Shown here one piece after another: positions 38,001-51,088 of a stretch of 64,000 nt of DNA (position 1 is its first letter; each line of letters opens with the position of its first letter). Location: the NCBI RefSeq assembly GCF_041734735.1, contig NC_134900.1, positions 36,761,800-36,825,799 on the forward strand, in the 5' to 3' direction. Both the position numbers and the translations under genes were made by a program. The notes beneath the pieces were generated by a model. It saw only the letters and a program-made list of their open reading frames with translations. It ran no database searches and was not told the origin of the DNA. Source of the DNA: Babylonia areolata. Taxonomy: Eukaryota; Mollusca; Gastropoda; Neogastropoda; Buccinidae.

Positions 38001-41000
38001 AAACAAAAGGGGGGAAGGGCGACCCAAAAGGGAGGGGGCCCGGGGAACTGAAAAACCCCGTCCCCTCCCAAAAACCCCAGGAACCGGGGGATGGGGTGGA
38101 TGAGGAATGGAAATAAGCATCTTGCAATATCAATTTCTCGCCCCTTTTTCCCCCGGTTTATGGTTTCCCGAATCTGTTTCCTGTGTGTCCATCTTGGGAA
38201 TTTTTAATTTTGGGGGGGGGAAAACTGTTGAGGGGGGACCAAATTTCCCGGATGGTCTCCACCTCCTGAACCTTTGGAAAACCCCGAAAAACCCGGCCCC
38301 CAAAAAAATGGGCCCCGGGCCCAGAGGTTTAGTTTCGCCCCAAAGAGGGGTAAGTGCGATATCTCTTTCTCTAAGATGCTCTCCTGCTCCATCGAGCTGG
38401 GCACATAGGAGAGGAGTGGATCTTAGAGGGGGGCGGTCACCCACACCAGGGAGCATGTACCCCCCGACCTCTAGCACCGATACAATCCAGTCGCTGAGTC
38501 CCAGGAGCACGCCACTGATGAGCATGCCGGGGACAAGTTTCTACTTGGAGGGGCCTGAACGACTGGCGGTGCTGAATCGGGGCCCAGTCATAGGGGGTGC
38601 TGCTTCTGGCCTTGGGCATGGCCGACGGCTTGGACGGACATAAGGTGGTTTGTTCCTCTGCCGCTGATTCTGAGCACGCCGCTGTGCCTTAGGAGGCGAG
38701 GTAAATGGAGGAGCCCTGGTGGGCCGGTCCTCTTCAATGGCCTAGAACCCTGGCGCCCCTGGGAGGAGTGGGCTAAATATGAGGCCACCTCCCTGTTTGT
38801 CTCTGCCCTTGGCTGACAAAATGTGGCGCATACTGGCCGAAGAGGGAGTGCTGCTGCGCTGGGATGGACCGCAGGGCAGCCCTCTCCTCTACTGGAATGT
38901 TGGAGAGGCGGAGAACGGCATCATGCCGCGCTAGCACCGTATTGAAGTGAAGGCTGTTAGCTGCGTCTGCAGCTGCCGTGAGACCAGACGCAACCCGACT
39001 GCCAAAAGTGTTCAAGGCCAGACACGGTAGTGAAATTTTGACCAAATCATGATTTTTTATGATTTTCGTTTTTTCGCATAATTTGCTTCTTCAACATCTA
39101 ATCTTTATAGTCATTTTCATATTTTGTACTAAATCGGTCGCAAAAGGTGTTATATTTGCAAATGAAAGTTGCTTCCTGATGTTGATTTTGTCTGAATTTT
39201 TCAAACATCGTCCAAAAGTGTTGATTTTACACCTTAGCAACGTATACTTTCATTTCCCGAAGCCCATCATATCGCATATCAACAGAACAGCGTCATCTTG
39301 TGAATGCACAGACCCGGTTCTTTTAGTTGTTGAAACGGACTATAAAACACTGCGAGCGATTTTACACACACACTGTATCGCGCGAACTTTCCCGAGTTTT
39401 CCCAAATAAGGGCATAGAGTACTATGACTGTGCAGTTTCATTGATGAGACTGACACCAGTGGAAATTTCAGCCAATCAGATTTCATTCCGCTGGGCTCAG
39501 CCAGCCTTCGGGCACGCTCGGCTCCCTCCGTCGAGAAGCCAAAATGGCCGTCCAATAACAACAACATGCTGACATGAAAGTGTTTTTTCTCGTCAATTGT
39601 TGATTATTTTGCCAGCTAAGACATCTGGATTCATCATGCCTCGGCATAAGCAAGGAAAGAGACGATTGCACTTGATAGCTGCTGCAAAAGCAAAATGGGC
39701 CATATGTGATGCGGCAGCGACTGAAAGCGTGGCTTCGAAGAAACCTTCGACATCAGACTCTGATAAAAGTGCGTCGAGAAGAAAGAACGAAATCATGAAC
39801 CCTGTCGCATATAATGGTGAGGTGGGAAGACCAGAACTGGACTTTTGCTACACGTTTTCCAGCTGAACAGACTGATGAGTGACCTGAGTTGCCCAGAGTG
39901 CGGAGAAACGGGACTGTCAGTCAGTGTGCGAGAGAGGGAGAAAGCTGGTTTTGCGGCAAAGCTAGCCATGTGCTGCGATGGCTGTGGTTATGAAAAGTGC
40001 GAATTCTCATCCCCACGAACTGGATTCAATGACAAAAAGAATACAGGTTTTGAAGTAAACAACAGGATGACCATGCTGAGCCATGAACTGGGAGGCAGCT
40101 GCACTGCTCTTCAAACCTTCAGCACTGTCATGGGAATACCAGGCATGCATTTGAAAACTTTCCAGGCCCATGACAAGAAAAAAACAGGTATGTTTGTGAG
40201 ATTTTTTGATGGTTAAAAAAATCTTTATCTTTAACTGTGCAGTACAAATACACACAAGTGTGCACACATCCCTGCACTGATAACCACTAGTGAAACATTA
40301 CACTGTCAACCACTGAATCAGTCACTCAGGCAAAGTTTTGCTTGTTCAGTCTTGACTATGATCCATATGTGTGTGTGTGTGTGTGTGTGTGTGTTTGTTT
40401 GTGTGTGTGTGTGTGTGGTGTGTGTGTGTGTGTGTGTGTGTTCATGAATGGGTGAATGCATGTATATCAGTTATGTGTGTAAATTATGCACAGTGTGTGT
40501 GTGTGTGTGTGTGTGTTTCATTGCAATATTATATATTTATGTATGTGTATATGTGTATGTGTGTGTGATATTTAGACTCATCACCTGAGGAAGGAAAGTA
40601 AACTATGTAAATGATATAGTTGTGAGCACAGCACAAATATCTCACAAACATTATGCATTTTTCAGCTGCTGAAATTGAATCAGGGTCAACACTCTTAGAA
40701 CGCACAGCAGCTACAATCCAGCAGGCGTATGCAGAGACCAATGAAGACCTGCAGGGGGCACTGGATAAAGGTGAAAATCCAGTCATCAATATCAGTGTTT
40801 CATATGATGGAACATGGCAAAAGAGAGGATTCACATCACTGTATGGTACACCACCCTACGACATCTCAACAACCGAGAGGAGGAGGCCAGGGATCCAGAT
40901 GCCTACCAAGCAGGAGGACACTAGCTTGTAAGTATCCCCTTCCACTGTGCTCTCCAAAACTGCTCTCATATCAGGAGTATGGGAAAGCCAGACCACTGGA

Positions 41001-44000
41001 ATGTGTCTGCCAATCTGTGTAAACCATTTCACGTTCTTTGTGAATTTGTCATCATGTGAGCTGTGAACTGGATTATTATTGGCCACAAAACACTTCAATT
41101 TCAACTTCTTCTCTTACCTGGTGGTTGCTGTGCTGTGGATTGACATGCTGGGTGAGTAAGTTGTACTCTTTTACCACTTGTGCTGTTCTGTTCTTCTTTC
41201 TCCGTTTTCTGTTTTTCGCACTCTCCGCACATTTCAAATGGCTAAAACTTTCACAAAAATAAACAGAGCCTTAAAATTTGGCATGGTGCTTCTTTAAAGT
41301 ATGGTGCTTAAAAGTACGCATTGCTTTTTTGAAACAAAATGTATAGTTATGTTTTATTTGAATTTTATTTAGAACAATCGGTGCAATATAACTGCGTTGA
41401 CCAAAAAAAAATTCTCAAAAATATAAATTTGTCATTACATCAAAAAGCTATCCGTACTTTTATAGATATTAACATTCCTAAACTAGATCAGAAAACAGAT
41501 TTTGGCTAAGTGCAATTGAAAAAAAGCCTTAGGCTTTTAAAAATTTTTGTTTGGCAGCCATCTTGGACTGTTTCCATGGCAACCGGAGGTCCAAACACCA
41601 AAAAAAGAATAGTTTTGAACTTCCCAGTAAATATACTTTCAAAGTGTAATACATTTTAAATTAAGGCAACAAACACCTCTGATATGAACTTTACTGTAGT
41701 GTCTGGCCTTAACTCACTCGCTGCCATTGTCCGCATATGCGGACATCGTCGGAGAAAGCGTTGGATGCCAATGTCCGCATATGCGGACTTGGATTTTAAA
41801 AAGTCGTGCTGTCGGAGTGACGCGTCGGATGCGAAAATCAAAAGCAGATGTGATATCTTACGTCACCTCTGGTCAGCTTTTCATTCACACACGCTGCGTG
41901 TGTGTCGCGATAAGCTCAACCGCAGTTGATAACAAAGCGTGCCCCCTGTCAGCTTTGTAAGTTGTTTGACAAGATGGCGTCACGGCGAAGTGTTCGACAC
42001 GGTCGGAGAGGTGAAATGTTACTCAGTGTCGAAGATGCTTTGGAAATGATCCAAACTGGAGGCTCTGATGTCGAAGGAGATAATGTTGATTCTTCGGACA
42101 GTGAATTTGAACCAGATCCCAATGAACTAGAAATAGATTCGGCCGCTGAAGAGAGTGTTTACAATGGAGAGGAAAGTGAGGAACATGTGCCAACAGATAC
42201 AGACGACGAAACCACTGAGGAAACGGACGATTTTGCAAGTGTTTTCACCAGTGATTGGACTGACAATTTTTTCCTTTTTCCCTCTTGCACATCCCTTCAC
42301 TGGCATACCAGGTTTGTCAGCTGACTGGCCAGTCAACACCCAGCCGGTTGAGTTTTTTTCTTTGTTCTTTGATTTTCATTATGTAGAGACAATATTTTTT
42401 TTGTATGTGTGAATTTCAACTTTCTTCACCACCTGTTCATACTTCATTGCATGCACTAGGTCTTCAGTTCCTCAAATAGTGTTAGAATGTGATGTGGAAC
42501 ATGTTGGTGTACCTTTCTGATGGGTGCAAAAATGCTAAAAAATAAACAAAATATGGATACCGCGATCAACATCAAGATGGTGAGTAAATACTTTGATTTT
42601 TTGCACACATATGGAACAACATGCCTTGCATACATATACTAAATATCAATTGTCTGGGTGTTTGTTTTGTTTACAATTTTTTCCCCATCCTATACAAACC
42701 CTGGGTTTTCAGGGATTGGCAAGGGCAAAAACTCTTGGCATGGAGTGAGTTAACCTCGGGTCTGAGAAGAGGCCAGGCAGGTCAGAGGAAGGAGACTCCG
42801 TGTCCTGCTGAACTGGACGTTGTTCCCACAGCTCATTGGCTCTGTGGAGGAACGCGTCAAAGAAGGTATAAGCCGTGGAAACCTCGAGGAGGCAGCGGCG
42901 GGCCAGTTTGTCCCACTCTGCAAAAGTCTTAAAGGGAAGAGTAGCTGACGTGGGGAAGGTGGTGCGCTGAGAGACCAACATCCTGTCCTGAGCGGAGGGC
43001 TCTGCTTCCCTGTAGGCAGGGTGGTCCTGTGTGTACCAGGACCACACTCCTCCCTTGGAGGGATCTTTAAGGAACTTGCCTGGGGCCAAAGCGCCCGGGG
43101 CAGAGAGGGACTCTCTGCCTGGAGGGGGGATGGAATCAGCCCCCCTGACGCTGCGGGCTGGCTTGTTAAGCCACTCCTGAGCCATTTCTGGCACTCTGAG
43201 TCGCCTTGTGGTTCTGGAGTTAGAGTCACCTGACCTAAGGAGGGTTAAGGGTGACAAAGTTGCCTGAGGGACTGATTCTGCATGCGTGACCCTATTGGGG
43301 AGGGTCAGTTCGAGCTCGGCAAAGTCCGAGTTTGGTTCAGGCTGGTCCCTAGGGAGGCGTGGGCTCCATCTGTCGCCCTGGGGTGGGGACGAAGAGTGCT
43401 CATCCGCTTGTTCGTCCTCATCCGAAGACCGGGGCTGTCCTTCTTGTTCACAGTCCATCCCCTGCTGGGTGCCATCCCAAGTGGATGTACCCACGGGGCG
43501 TCCTGTGGGCTGTGGTCAGCCCAGCTGGATGAGCTGGGGCAATCCCGAGCAGGGACCCTGGTCTCCGCTGTTATGTCCTTGACACCCAAAGAGGGTGGGG
43601 AGTGTGTGGACCATAGGTCCAACCATGCTTGGGATGGTGGGTGCCACACCCTCTCAGAGAGAGCGACCCTGGACGCCAGTGGGACCCACGCGTGCTGTGA
43701 GGGGACAAACACCCACTCATCTCCTTTTAGGACCGAGGGCTGGGTAGGTGGGAACGGCAGGCTCCCACGGGCTGAGCGGGGCCCCTCAGCTGCCGTCGGT
43801 CCTGAAAAGGAAGCCGTAGTGACCGTGGAGGTCACCTGCGTGCTGACAGAGGACCGATTTGGGGCTGTAGTGTTACTACTGGTCGAGGAGCTCGACCTGC
43901 CCGACGAGGAGTCAATCCCTCTTGGCGGGGCTGTGTGTCACTCTGTGATCTGTGCTGGGTTGGGTCCTGTGGGGAGCGGACCAGGGGTTAGTCCCTGGCC

Positions 44001-45546
44001 CTCCCGGTAACCCAGCATGCACCATAGGTGCACCCCAGTACGGGTAGAATGGGGGATACCACCCGTGGGCACCAGCCGTCCCGTGACCCCAGCCCCAAGG
44101 GTCACTGGCACCATGACCTCGCTGAAGGGAAAAACCTGGCCAAGTCGGAGGGAGGTCCAGTCCGACTTGGGTGTCAGACAGGCCGAAAGGCCGGCGGTCT
44201 GACTGCCCGGAACCGCCTGACACGCGCGGGACTCCCCCAGCAGGGGAGACCGGCCGGATAGCGGGAAGACCTGCAGAGCAGGTTGCCACGCGCCCCGAAT
44301 CCCCTCCCGTGGGGAGACTGGGGTGGCTTGGGCCGGGGGGGGGCAAAGTGGAGGTCCCCCCCGGAACCAAATGTTTTTCTCCCCCAGAAGGAGGTGGGGG
44401 AGGGGGGTCGACCGAGAAGGGAGGAGGGGAAACAGCACTGGGGCCCCTGAGGGCCGTCTCCGTGTGGGGACCCGGGTAACGGCGGGTGGCGGCCTCCCCT
44501 TGGGAGTCCGCACCCCGCCGCGAGTTCCCCCCACCAAGAGAGTACGTGCTACTCCCCCAAACCACCCGCCTCGCACTGGGACACCTCGGGAGGTGATGCT
44601 CGTATCCCTATCCCCACAGTCCCCTTCATGACCGTTTTATCGGGACGAGCGTCCCCTCCGCGATTTGCGTCTGCAGACGCATCGCCGCGGTCCGTCTCGG
44701 GAGAGATCATGAGCTCCGGGCCTGGGAGAGTCTCTTGCCGAGTATCTCTGCCAGCATCATGATCCCTGCCTTCGTAGGATGGCGTACGAGGCATGGTACC
44801 GCGCGTAAGCACCCAGCGAACAATTCAATCCCCAACAGAGAAAGGAAAGACAGGATCGACTCAGAGGTAGAAAAAATAAAAGGAATCGAGGGGGCCGAGT
44901 CGAAACGAGTACACAGCATGCAAGAACAATATACAGGCCAGCCGCAATTAACAAAATAAGGCCAAATGAACACGCTTAATAGCCAAAAAAAGCGTTAGAC
45001 GAGACAGAGCGAAAACCTGACAAGATGGCGTGGAGAGCCTTGGCCTAAGGAATGATTCAGCGCTTATAGCTGTTAGAGGCGTTTGATTGGCTAGGAGCGG
45101 GCCAGACTAAGAGGGGCGTCTTTTCACTGTTAGCCGCGCGAAATTTAGCCAAACAGAGCAAACCATAGGCCTAGTTTGCATCAGTTTGACATGGTACAGT
45201 ATATGACACCAAATATCTCTTTGTTTCCTGTTTCATGCAGTCGAGATGCATAGCATATCATTGGTTACATGAACACACACACACACGTTATACTCTTAAT
45301 TGCTGGATCCCAGATAGTGTTATATAGTTTAACTTAACCTGATGCGCAGCTTAGGCTATGGGTATTATTGTACTGATTTTCTTTTTACTAATTTTAGTTT
45401 GTTAAAAATTGGTGTTTATTTTTTTTAAGAAACAGGATGTTGACTGCACTGTTCAAATTAATCATGTATCTCTTCACATTACACTTTTTTCATACTCAGA
45501 CATACATACACATACTCACAAGCATACATGTACAAATGCAAACTTG

Positions 45547-45577
<31 letters not shown>

Positions 45578-47635
45578 CTACTCCACTGACAGGAAAGAAA
45601 TGGGGGAGGGGATGACTGGAGGGAGGAGGTGGTGGGTCAGCAGTCAGGGATTCTAAGCCGGAGCAAGTGGTCAGTGATTTGGCTCAGTGCCAAGTTTGCC
45701 ACAACCATTGTCAACCCCCTCCCCTCTACTTACCATTGGTGGATGATACTCTGAGACAAGTGAGGGGAATGATTATACAACTTTCAGCAAATTATGAAAG
45801 TGAAGTTTGCAGAGGAGGGGGGGGGGGGTTAGTATGAATTGGTGTTCTTGTTCTTTTTGGAATGTGAGAGCATAGTAACTATCTGTCTGTATATATTAAT
45901 ATAAAGTTTCACAGCTATCGAAGCAGAAAGCAACTAGAATATCAGACTATCAGACTTTTGTGTGATGTTGAATGAAATGCTCATTTTATGGAAAAAGAAA
46001 CCACATTACAATTTTTTTACTCATTTAACACTCACCGAGTCTGTAGCAGACGACGCTAATGCTGTCCCGAGCACTTCCGGTTTTAGACCCAGGTAATATT
46101 TTGCTTACTAAAGCAAAAATCAATCAAATATTAGTAATTGGAATTCATGGGCTCTGTTTTAACATGTCCATTTTTCATTCTGTATCAATAGTTTTTGTGT
46201 GTTTTACTCCGAAAAAGATAAATCGTGTTCCGATTGAAACACGGTGTCACGTTACGAAAACACTGATGAAATAGATCCAAGCTGCTCAGTTACTGACATC
46301 GATCAAAATCCTGATTCAAAGAATTTCAGCTCAATATTGTGCATGAAAGTGCTAAAGACATTTGTTTTCAAAAATATTATAAAACTTACCGATGAAACTT
46401 AAGATTTTCTGGAGAAACAATGCCATTTTTGTGTTAGATGAAGTGCCGCTCTCCTGTGTCGAATGTTGATTGGGCCGACGCAACTGACGAAGAGGGGTAC
46501 CTGCTTTTGAATCGCTTGAGCAAATTGACCATGGTTCAAAAATCTTAGTTTCGGATACCATTGAAATCAGTAGAAAATGCTCTTTACCGGTCATACAGTA
46601 TCGCGTAGGGTCAGATTTCATTTTCGAACTGCGCGAGGCGTTGAAAGATAGCCGAAAAATTCCCGTAACTTTGCGCTCAGATCTAACTACCCTACTTCGC
46701 CCAAGGCTTGGAAAAAAAACACACGAAAGTTCTCCTTGAACTTTCGCCTTTCACGGCTCCCAGTTTTTCGAACAGTAACCAATGAATGGAAAACAACGGA
46801 TGCGATTTTTTCCACTATGTGGTTGAAACTAACTGTGTCGCGCTCAGAAAGACGCCGGCCGCCATTGAACAAGGATCGCTATTTCGCGTTACAGTACACT
46901 TCTTTTTCTTCCATCCGCGAACTCATTACGCATTGTATAAAGCAAACACAATAAAAAAAAATATATGGATGATAAATAATTATTTCAGTTGGATAGTTTT
47001 TCACAAAATGAAATCAAATTAGAGAAAATGCACTTCAAAATTAGTCAATTTTTTAGGCGTTCATAGGTTTCCCGCCATTGGCCATGGTGGCTGCCGCTAC
47101 CTACAAATATACACTGACACGTTTACACACACAGACACTCACACACACACACACACCAGTGCTGCCTACCCCCCTTTTCAAGTTCCAGGGACACACATCT
47201 TAAAAACCAGGGACAAAGCCTGATTTCCAGGGACACCTCTTATGACGTCAGATTTTACCACCTCAAAGAAAATGAAATGAAAAATTACCTTTATTTACAC
47301 TATGTACAACATCTCCAAAGGTGAGTTTAGCTGTTCGGTGTACTTCGCAATGAAAGTTTGATGCCGTTTTGCTATCTTCTTCGATGTAGATTCGCACTCC
47401 TTGATGCTTCGCTTCGACGCCATTATTTCAATCTCTCTCGAAAGTTCCACATCGGCCTATACGCATGCGCGCGCTGGTCACACTTTTGGCGGTGTGGCCA
47501 TAGTCAGTCGATGCGTATTCGCCTAAAGACTTTTTCCCCGGGACACGAAACCGAAAAGTGGATTCCCGGGACGGACTGTCCGTTTTCATTGTTTTCCGGG
47601 ACAAATACCCGTATCCCGGGACGGTAGGCAGCCCT

Positions 47636-47686
<51 letters not shown>

Positions 47687-49644
47687 CACAGCGACACACA
47701 CAGATGGAGTGGAGTGATGGCCTGGAGGTGATGTGTCTGCCTAGGAAGCAAGAGAATCTGAGTACACTGGTTCGAATCACAGCTCAGTGTATCATTTCAA
47801 CTGGAAGACTAGCAACAAAGTGTCAAATCAATATTTATGCAAAAAGAGTTCACAATTCAAGGGACACAACCTCGTCACACCCACACCCACAACCAGAGCA
47901 GTCAGAGTTATGCCCCTTTAAATGTAACACCATCCACAACACCACACAAAAATATTATATATATATAATATTGCTAAACCTGCGATAAGCAACTGTCAGT
48001 CTTAGCACAGTCTTGACATGTGACATCAAATTATGTCATTCAACATCTGTGTTTGACTGATCCTTAAATGTTACAATATCATTGTCCATTTACTAAACGG
48101 GAAAATCATGTTCATTTCAAAGAGTTAGAAAATGGAGCTCCAGTGCACACAGTTCAAAACTTCCAGAGCACTGTGCACTCAGCACCTGCATGTACCCCCT
48201 GACAAAAGCATTTCCTTCACCACCCCTTACCAGCATCCGTCACCATCAAAACGGTCATTAATGTTAACACAAGTCCTTTACCGCACTTTACCAGCATTCG
48301 TCACCATCAAAACGGTCATTAATGTTAACACTAGTCCTTTACCACACTCTTTACCAGCATCCGTCACCATCAAAACGGTCATTAATTTTAACACTAATCC
48401 TTTACCACTCTTTATCAGCATCCATCACCATCAAAACGGTCATTAATTTTAACACTAATCCTTTACCACTCTTTACCAGCATCTATCACCATCAAAACCA
48501 TCATTAATGTTAACACTAATCCTTTACCACTCTTTATCAGCATTCATCACCATCAAAACAGTTGTAAATGTTAACACTAATCCTTTACCACCCTTTACCA
48601 GCATTCATCACCATCAAAACAGTCATTAATGTTAACACTAGTCCTTTACCACACTTTACCAGTATTCGTCACCATCAAAACGGTCATTAATCTTAATGTT
48701 AACACTAGTCCTTTACCACACTTTACCAGCATTCGTCACCATCAAAACAGTTGTAAATGTTAACACTAATCCTTTACCACCCTTTACCAGCATTCATCAC
48801 CATCAAAACAGTCATTAATGTTAACACTAAGCCATACAATTCACCTCTCTTTACCACACTTTACCAGCATTCTTCACTATCAAAATTATCATTCACCACA
48901 CTTCACCAGCATTCTTTGTCATCAAAATTATTATTACTGTCAAAACAAATCTTTACCACACTTTACCAGCATTCTTTGCCATCAAAATTATCATTTCTGT
49001 TAAAACAAACCTTCACCACACTTTACCAGCATTCTTTACCATGAAAATGGTAATTACTGTCAACACTATACCTTTAGCACCCTTTACCAGCATTCTTCAC
49101 CATCAAAATGGTAATTACTGTCAACACTATACCTCTACGGTCTACCACCCTTTACCAACATTCTTCACCATCAAAACGGTAATCACTCTCAACACTATAC
49201 CTTTAGCACCCTTTACCAGCATTCTTCACCATCGAAACGGTAATCACTGTCAACACTATACCTTTACCACCCTTTACCAGCATTCTTCACCAAAAAAACA
49301 GTAATCACTGTCAACACTATACCTTTACCACCCTTTACCAGCATTCTTCACCATCAAAATGGTGATTTCTGTCAACACTAAACCTTACAATTCAGCTCCC
49401 TTCAGCACTGTACTACTGTGGTCTTTGCTGTGTTGAGACCAGCGTACAGCACATTGAACTACACAACACTGCAACACAACACACAGATTTCTGTTTGTTC
49501 ATTTTTACACTGGTGGAAGAGTTGGTTGCTACCCATTAATAATAAAAATAATAATACAAACTGACACTCCCAGACAATTCCCAGACAAAAACGTACGTAA
49601 ATATACATGCATTCAAGTATGATACACCACACACAAACAAGTAT

Positions 49645-49684
<40 letters not shown>

Positions 49685-50079
49685 AGCCTGCATAAGCAGT
49701 TTAGTCAATATCTGATGAAGACATGAGAAAGCAGAGTGGAAGAGGTGTGTTTTGCAATACTAATTTTCTTTCTTTTTTTTATAAACTGGGGAATCCATGC
49801 AATGGACTGAGAGTGAGAAGGGCAGTTTGTTCCACAGCACAGGGCCAAAATAGAAGAAAGAGCACTGACTTTGGAGTTTTTCTGTTTCTTCAAACACGAG
49901 TTTAAATTAGTTGTTATCAATAGGGTTTTTTTTCTGTGTTTTGACAACATTCATCTTCTTCCTTTTAATTTTATATATGTAATACCTCGTTCTTCCCAAT
50001 CACTGCACTGTCCTGTGGTTAAACCATCACAGGTAAAAACTGCTCCTCCAAACCCTGCCTCCTTCACACACATTAAATC

Positions 50080-50151
<72 letters not shown>

Positions 50152-50538
50152 CTTTTTATTACAACAGATTTCTCTGTGTGAAATTCAGGCTGCTCTCCTC
50201 TGGGAGAGCGCGTTGCTGCACTACACCGCCACCCCCTTTTTTTTTTCTTTTTTTTTTCCTGCGTGCAGTTTCATTTGCTTTTCCTATTAAAGTGGGTTTT
50301 TCTACAGAATTTTGCCAGGAACAACCCTTTTGTTGCCATGGGTTCCTTAACGTGCGCTTAGTGCATGTTGTACATGTGACCTTGGTTTACTGTCTCATCC
50401 GAATGACTAGCATCCAGACCACCAATCAAGTTCTAGAGGAGGGGGAGAAAATATCGGCGGCTGAGCAGTGATCGAACCAGCAAGCTCAGATTCCCTCGCT
50501 TCCGAGGCGGACACATTACCTCCAGGCCATCACTCCAC

Positions 50539-50574
<36 letters not shown>

Positions 50575-50991
50575 ATGTGTATGTATCACTGCATGTGTGT
50601 GTGTGTGTGTGTGCATGTGTGTGTGTGTGCATCATTAAGGAAAATAATTGCTGAAGTCAACATTTTCCAATAATCAATACAAGCACACTACGTTAAACTC
50701 CACATTCCAATAGTCAATACAACTTTACCAAGCACGCTATGCTCAAAGTTCTACATGGCTGCTTTCCTACAGTACTGCCACAATGTCTTTTTCTCTGCGC
50801 TCTGTTAGTTGTGCAGAACATGTGGTGCTGACGTTGCTATGGCCTGACTGCAAGGAGCATCAATATTCCAGCTGTAGCATCACCAGGGTAAAAAACAACA
50901 ACAACACATACAACAAGTACTAAACTCTTTGCCACTGCCATCACAAGTAGGCCAGAAACAGAAATATTCACCAGCAAACAAATACAAACAT

Positions 50992-51088
<97 letters not shown>

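Larger units (their letters stand above)
39016..41708 (+). mobile_element. DNA transposon, Kolobok/Mutator-like, non-autonomous
   Basis: Ends GGCCAGACAC...GTGTCTGGCC (10-bp perfect terminal inverted repeat with further partial match). The right flank is TTAA and the left TTCAA, consistent with a TTAA target that has changed by one base. Inside are exons of a transposase of the Pfam 'Mutator-like' type, but no later catalytic part, so the copy is internally incomplete. It is inserted in the gag-like region of the DIRS-like fossil. The superfamily call rests on the protein wording and the TTAA target. Confidence 0.7.
35095..45217 (-). mobile_element. DIRS-like retrotransposon fossil, ~10 kb with inserted DNA transposons
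   Basis: Inverted terminal repeats of about 200 bp lie at 35095-35290 and 45030-45217 (tips tttggtgtcatatactgtac and its complement; inner blocks ctagccaatcaaac, aacagctataa). A segment at 35350-35425 combines complements of both tips, like the internal complementary region of DIRS elements. Gag-like regions are at 42.8-44.6 kb and 38.7-39.0 kb; the RT part is expected near 36.8-38.6 kb and resembles the element at 13265-16372. Two DNA transposons (39016-42749) are inserted. It is broken, with many apparent breaks on the left, where the consensus itself looks poor. The right half is similar enough to the smaller copy to suggest moderate age. Confidence 0.75.

Noticed and set aside
35479-38643. 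Many open frames of 60-220 codons
   Set aside because: They lie in the poor-quality stretch over the left half of the DIRS-like fossil and reflect run-length noise, not genes.
43282-44576. Overlapping open frames of over 200 codons on both strands
   Set aside because: GC-rich gag-like region of the DIRS-like fossil; the frames on the opposite strand are shadows.
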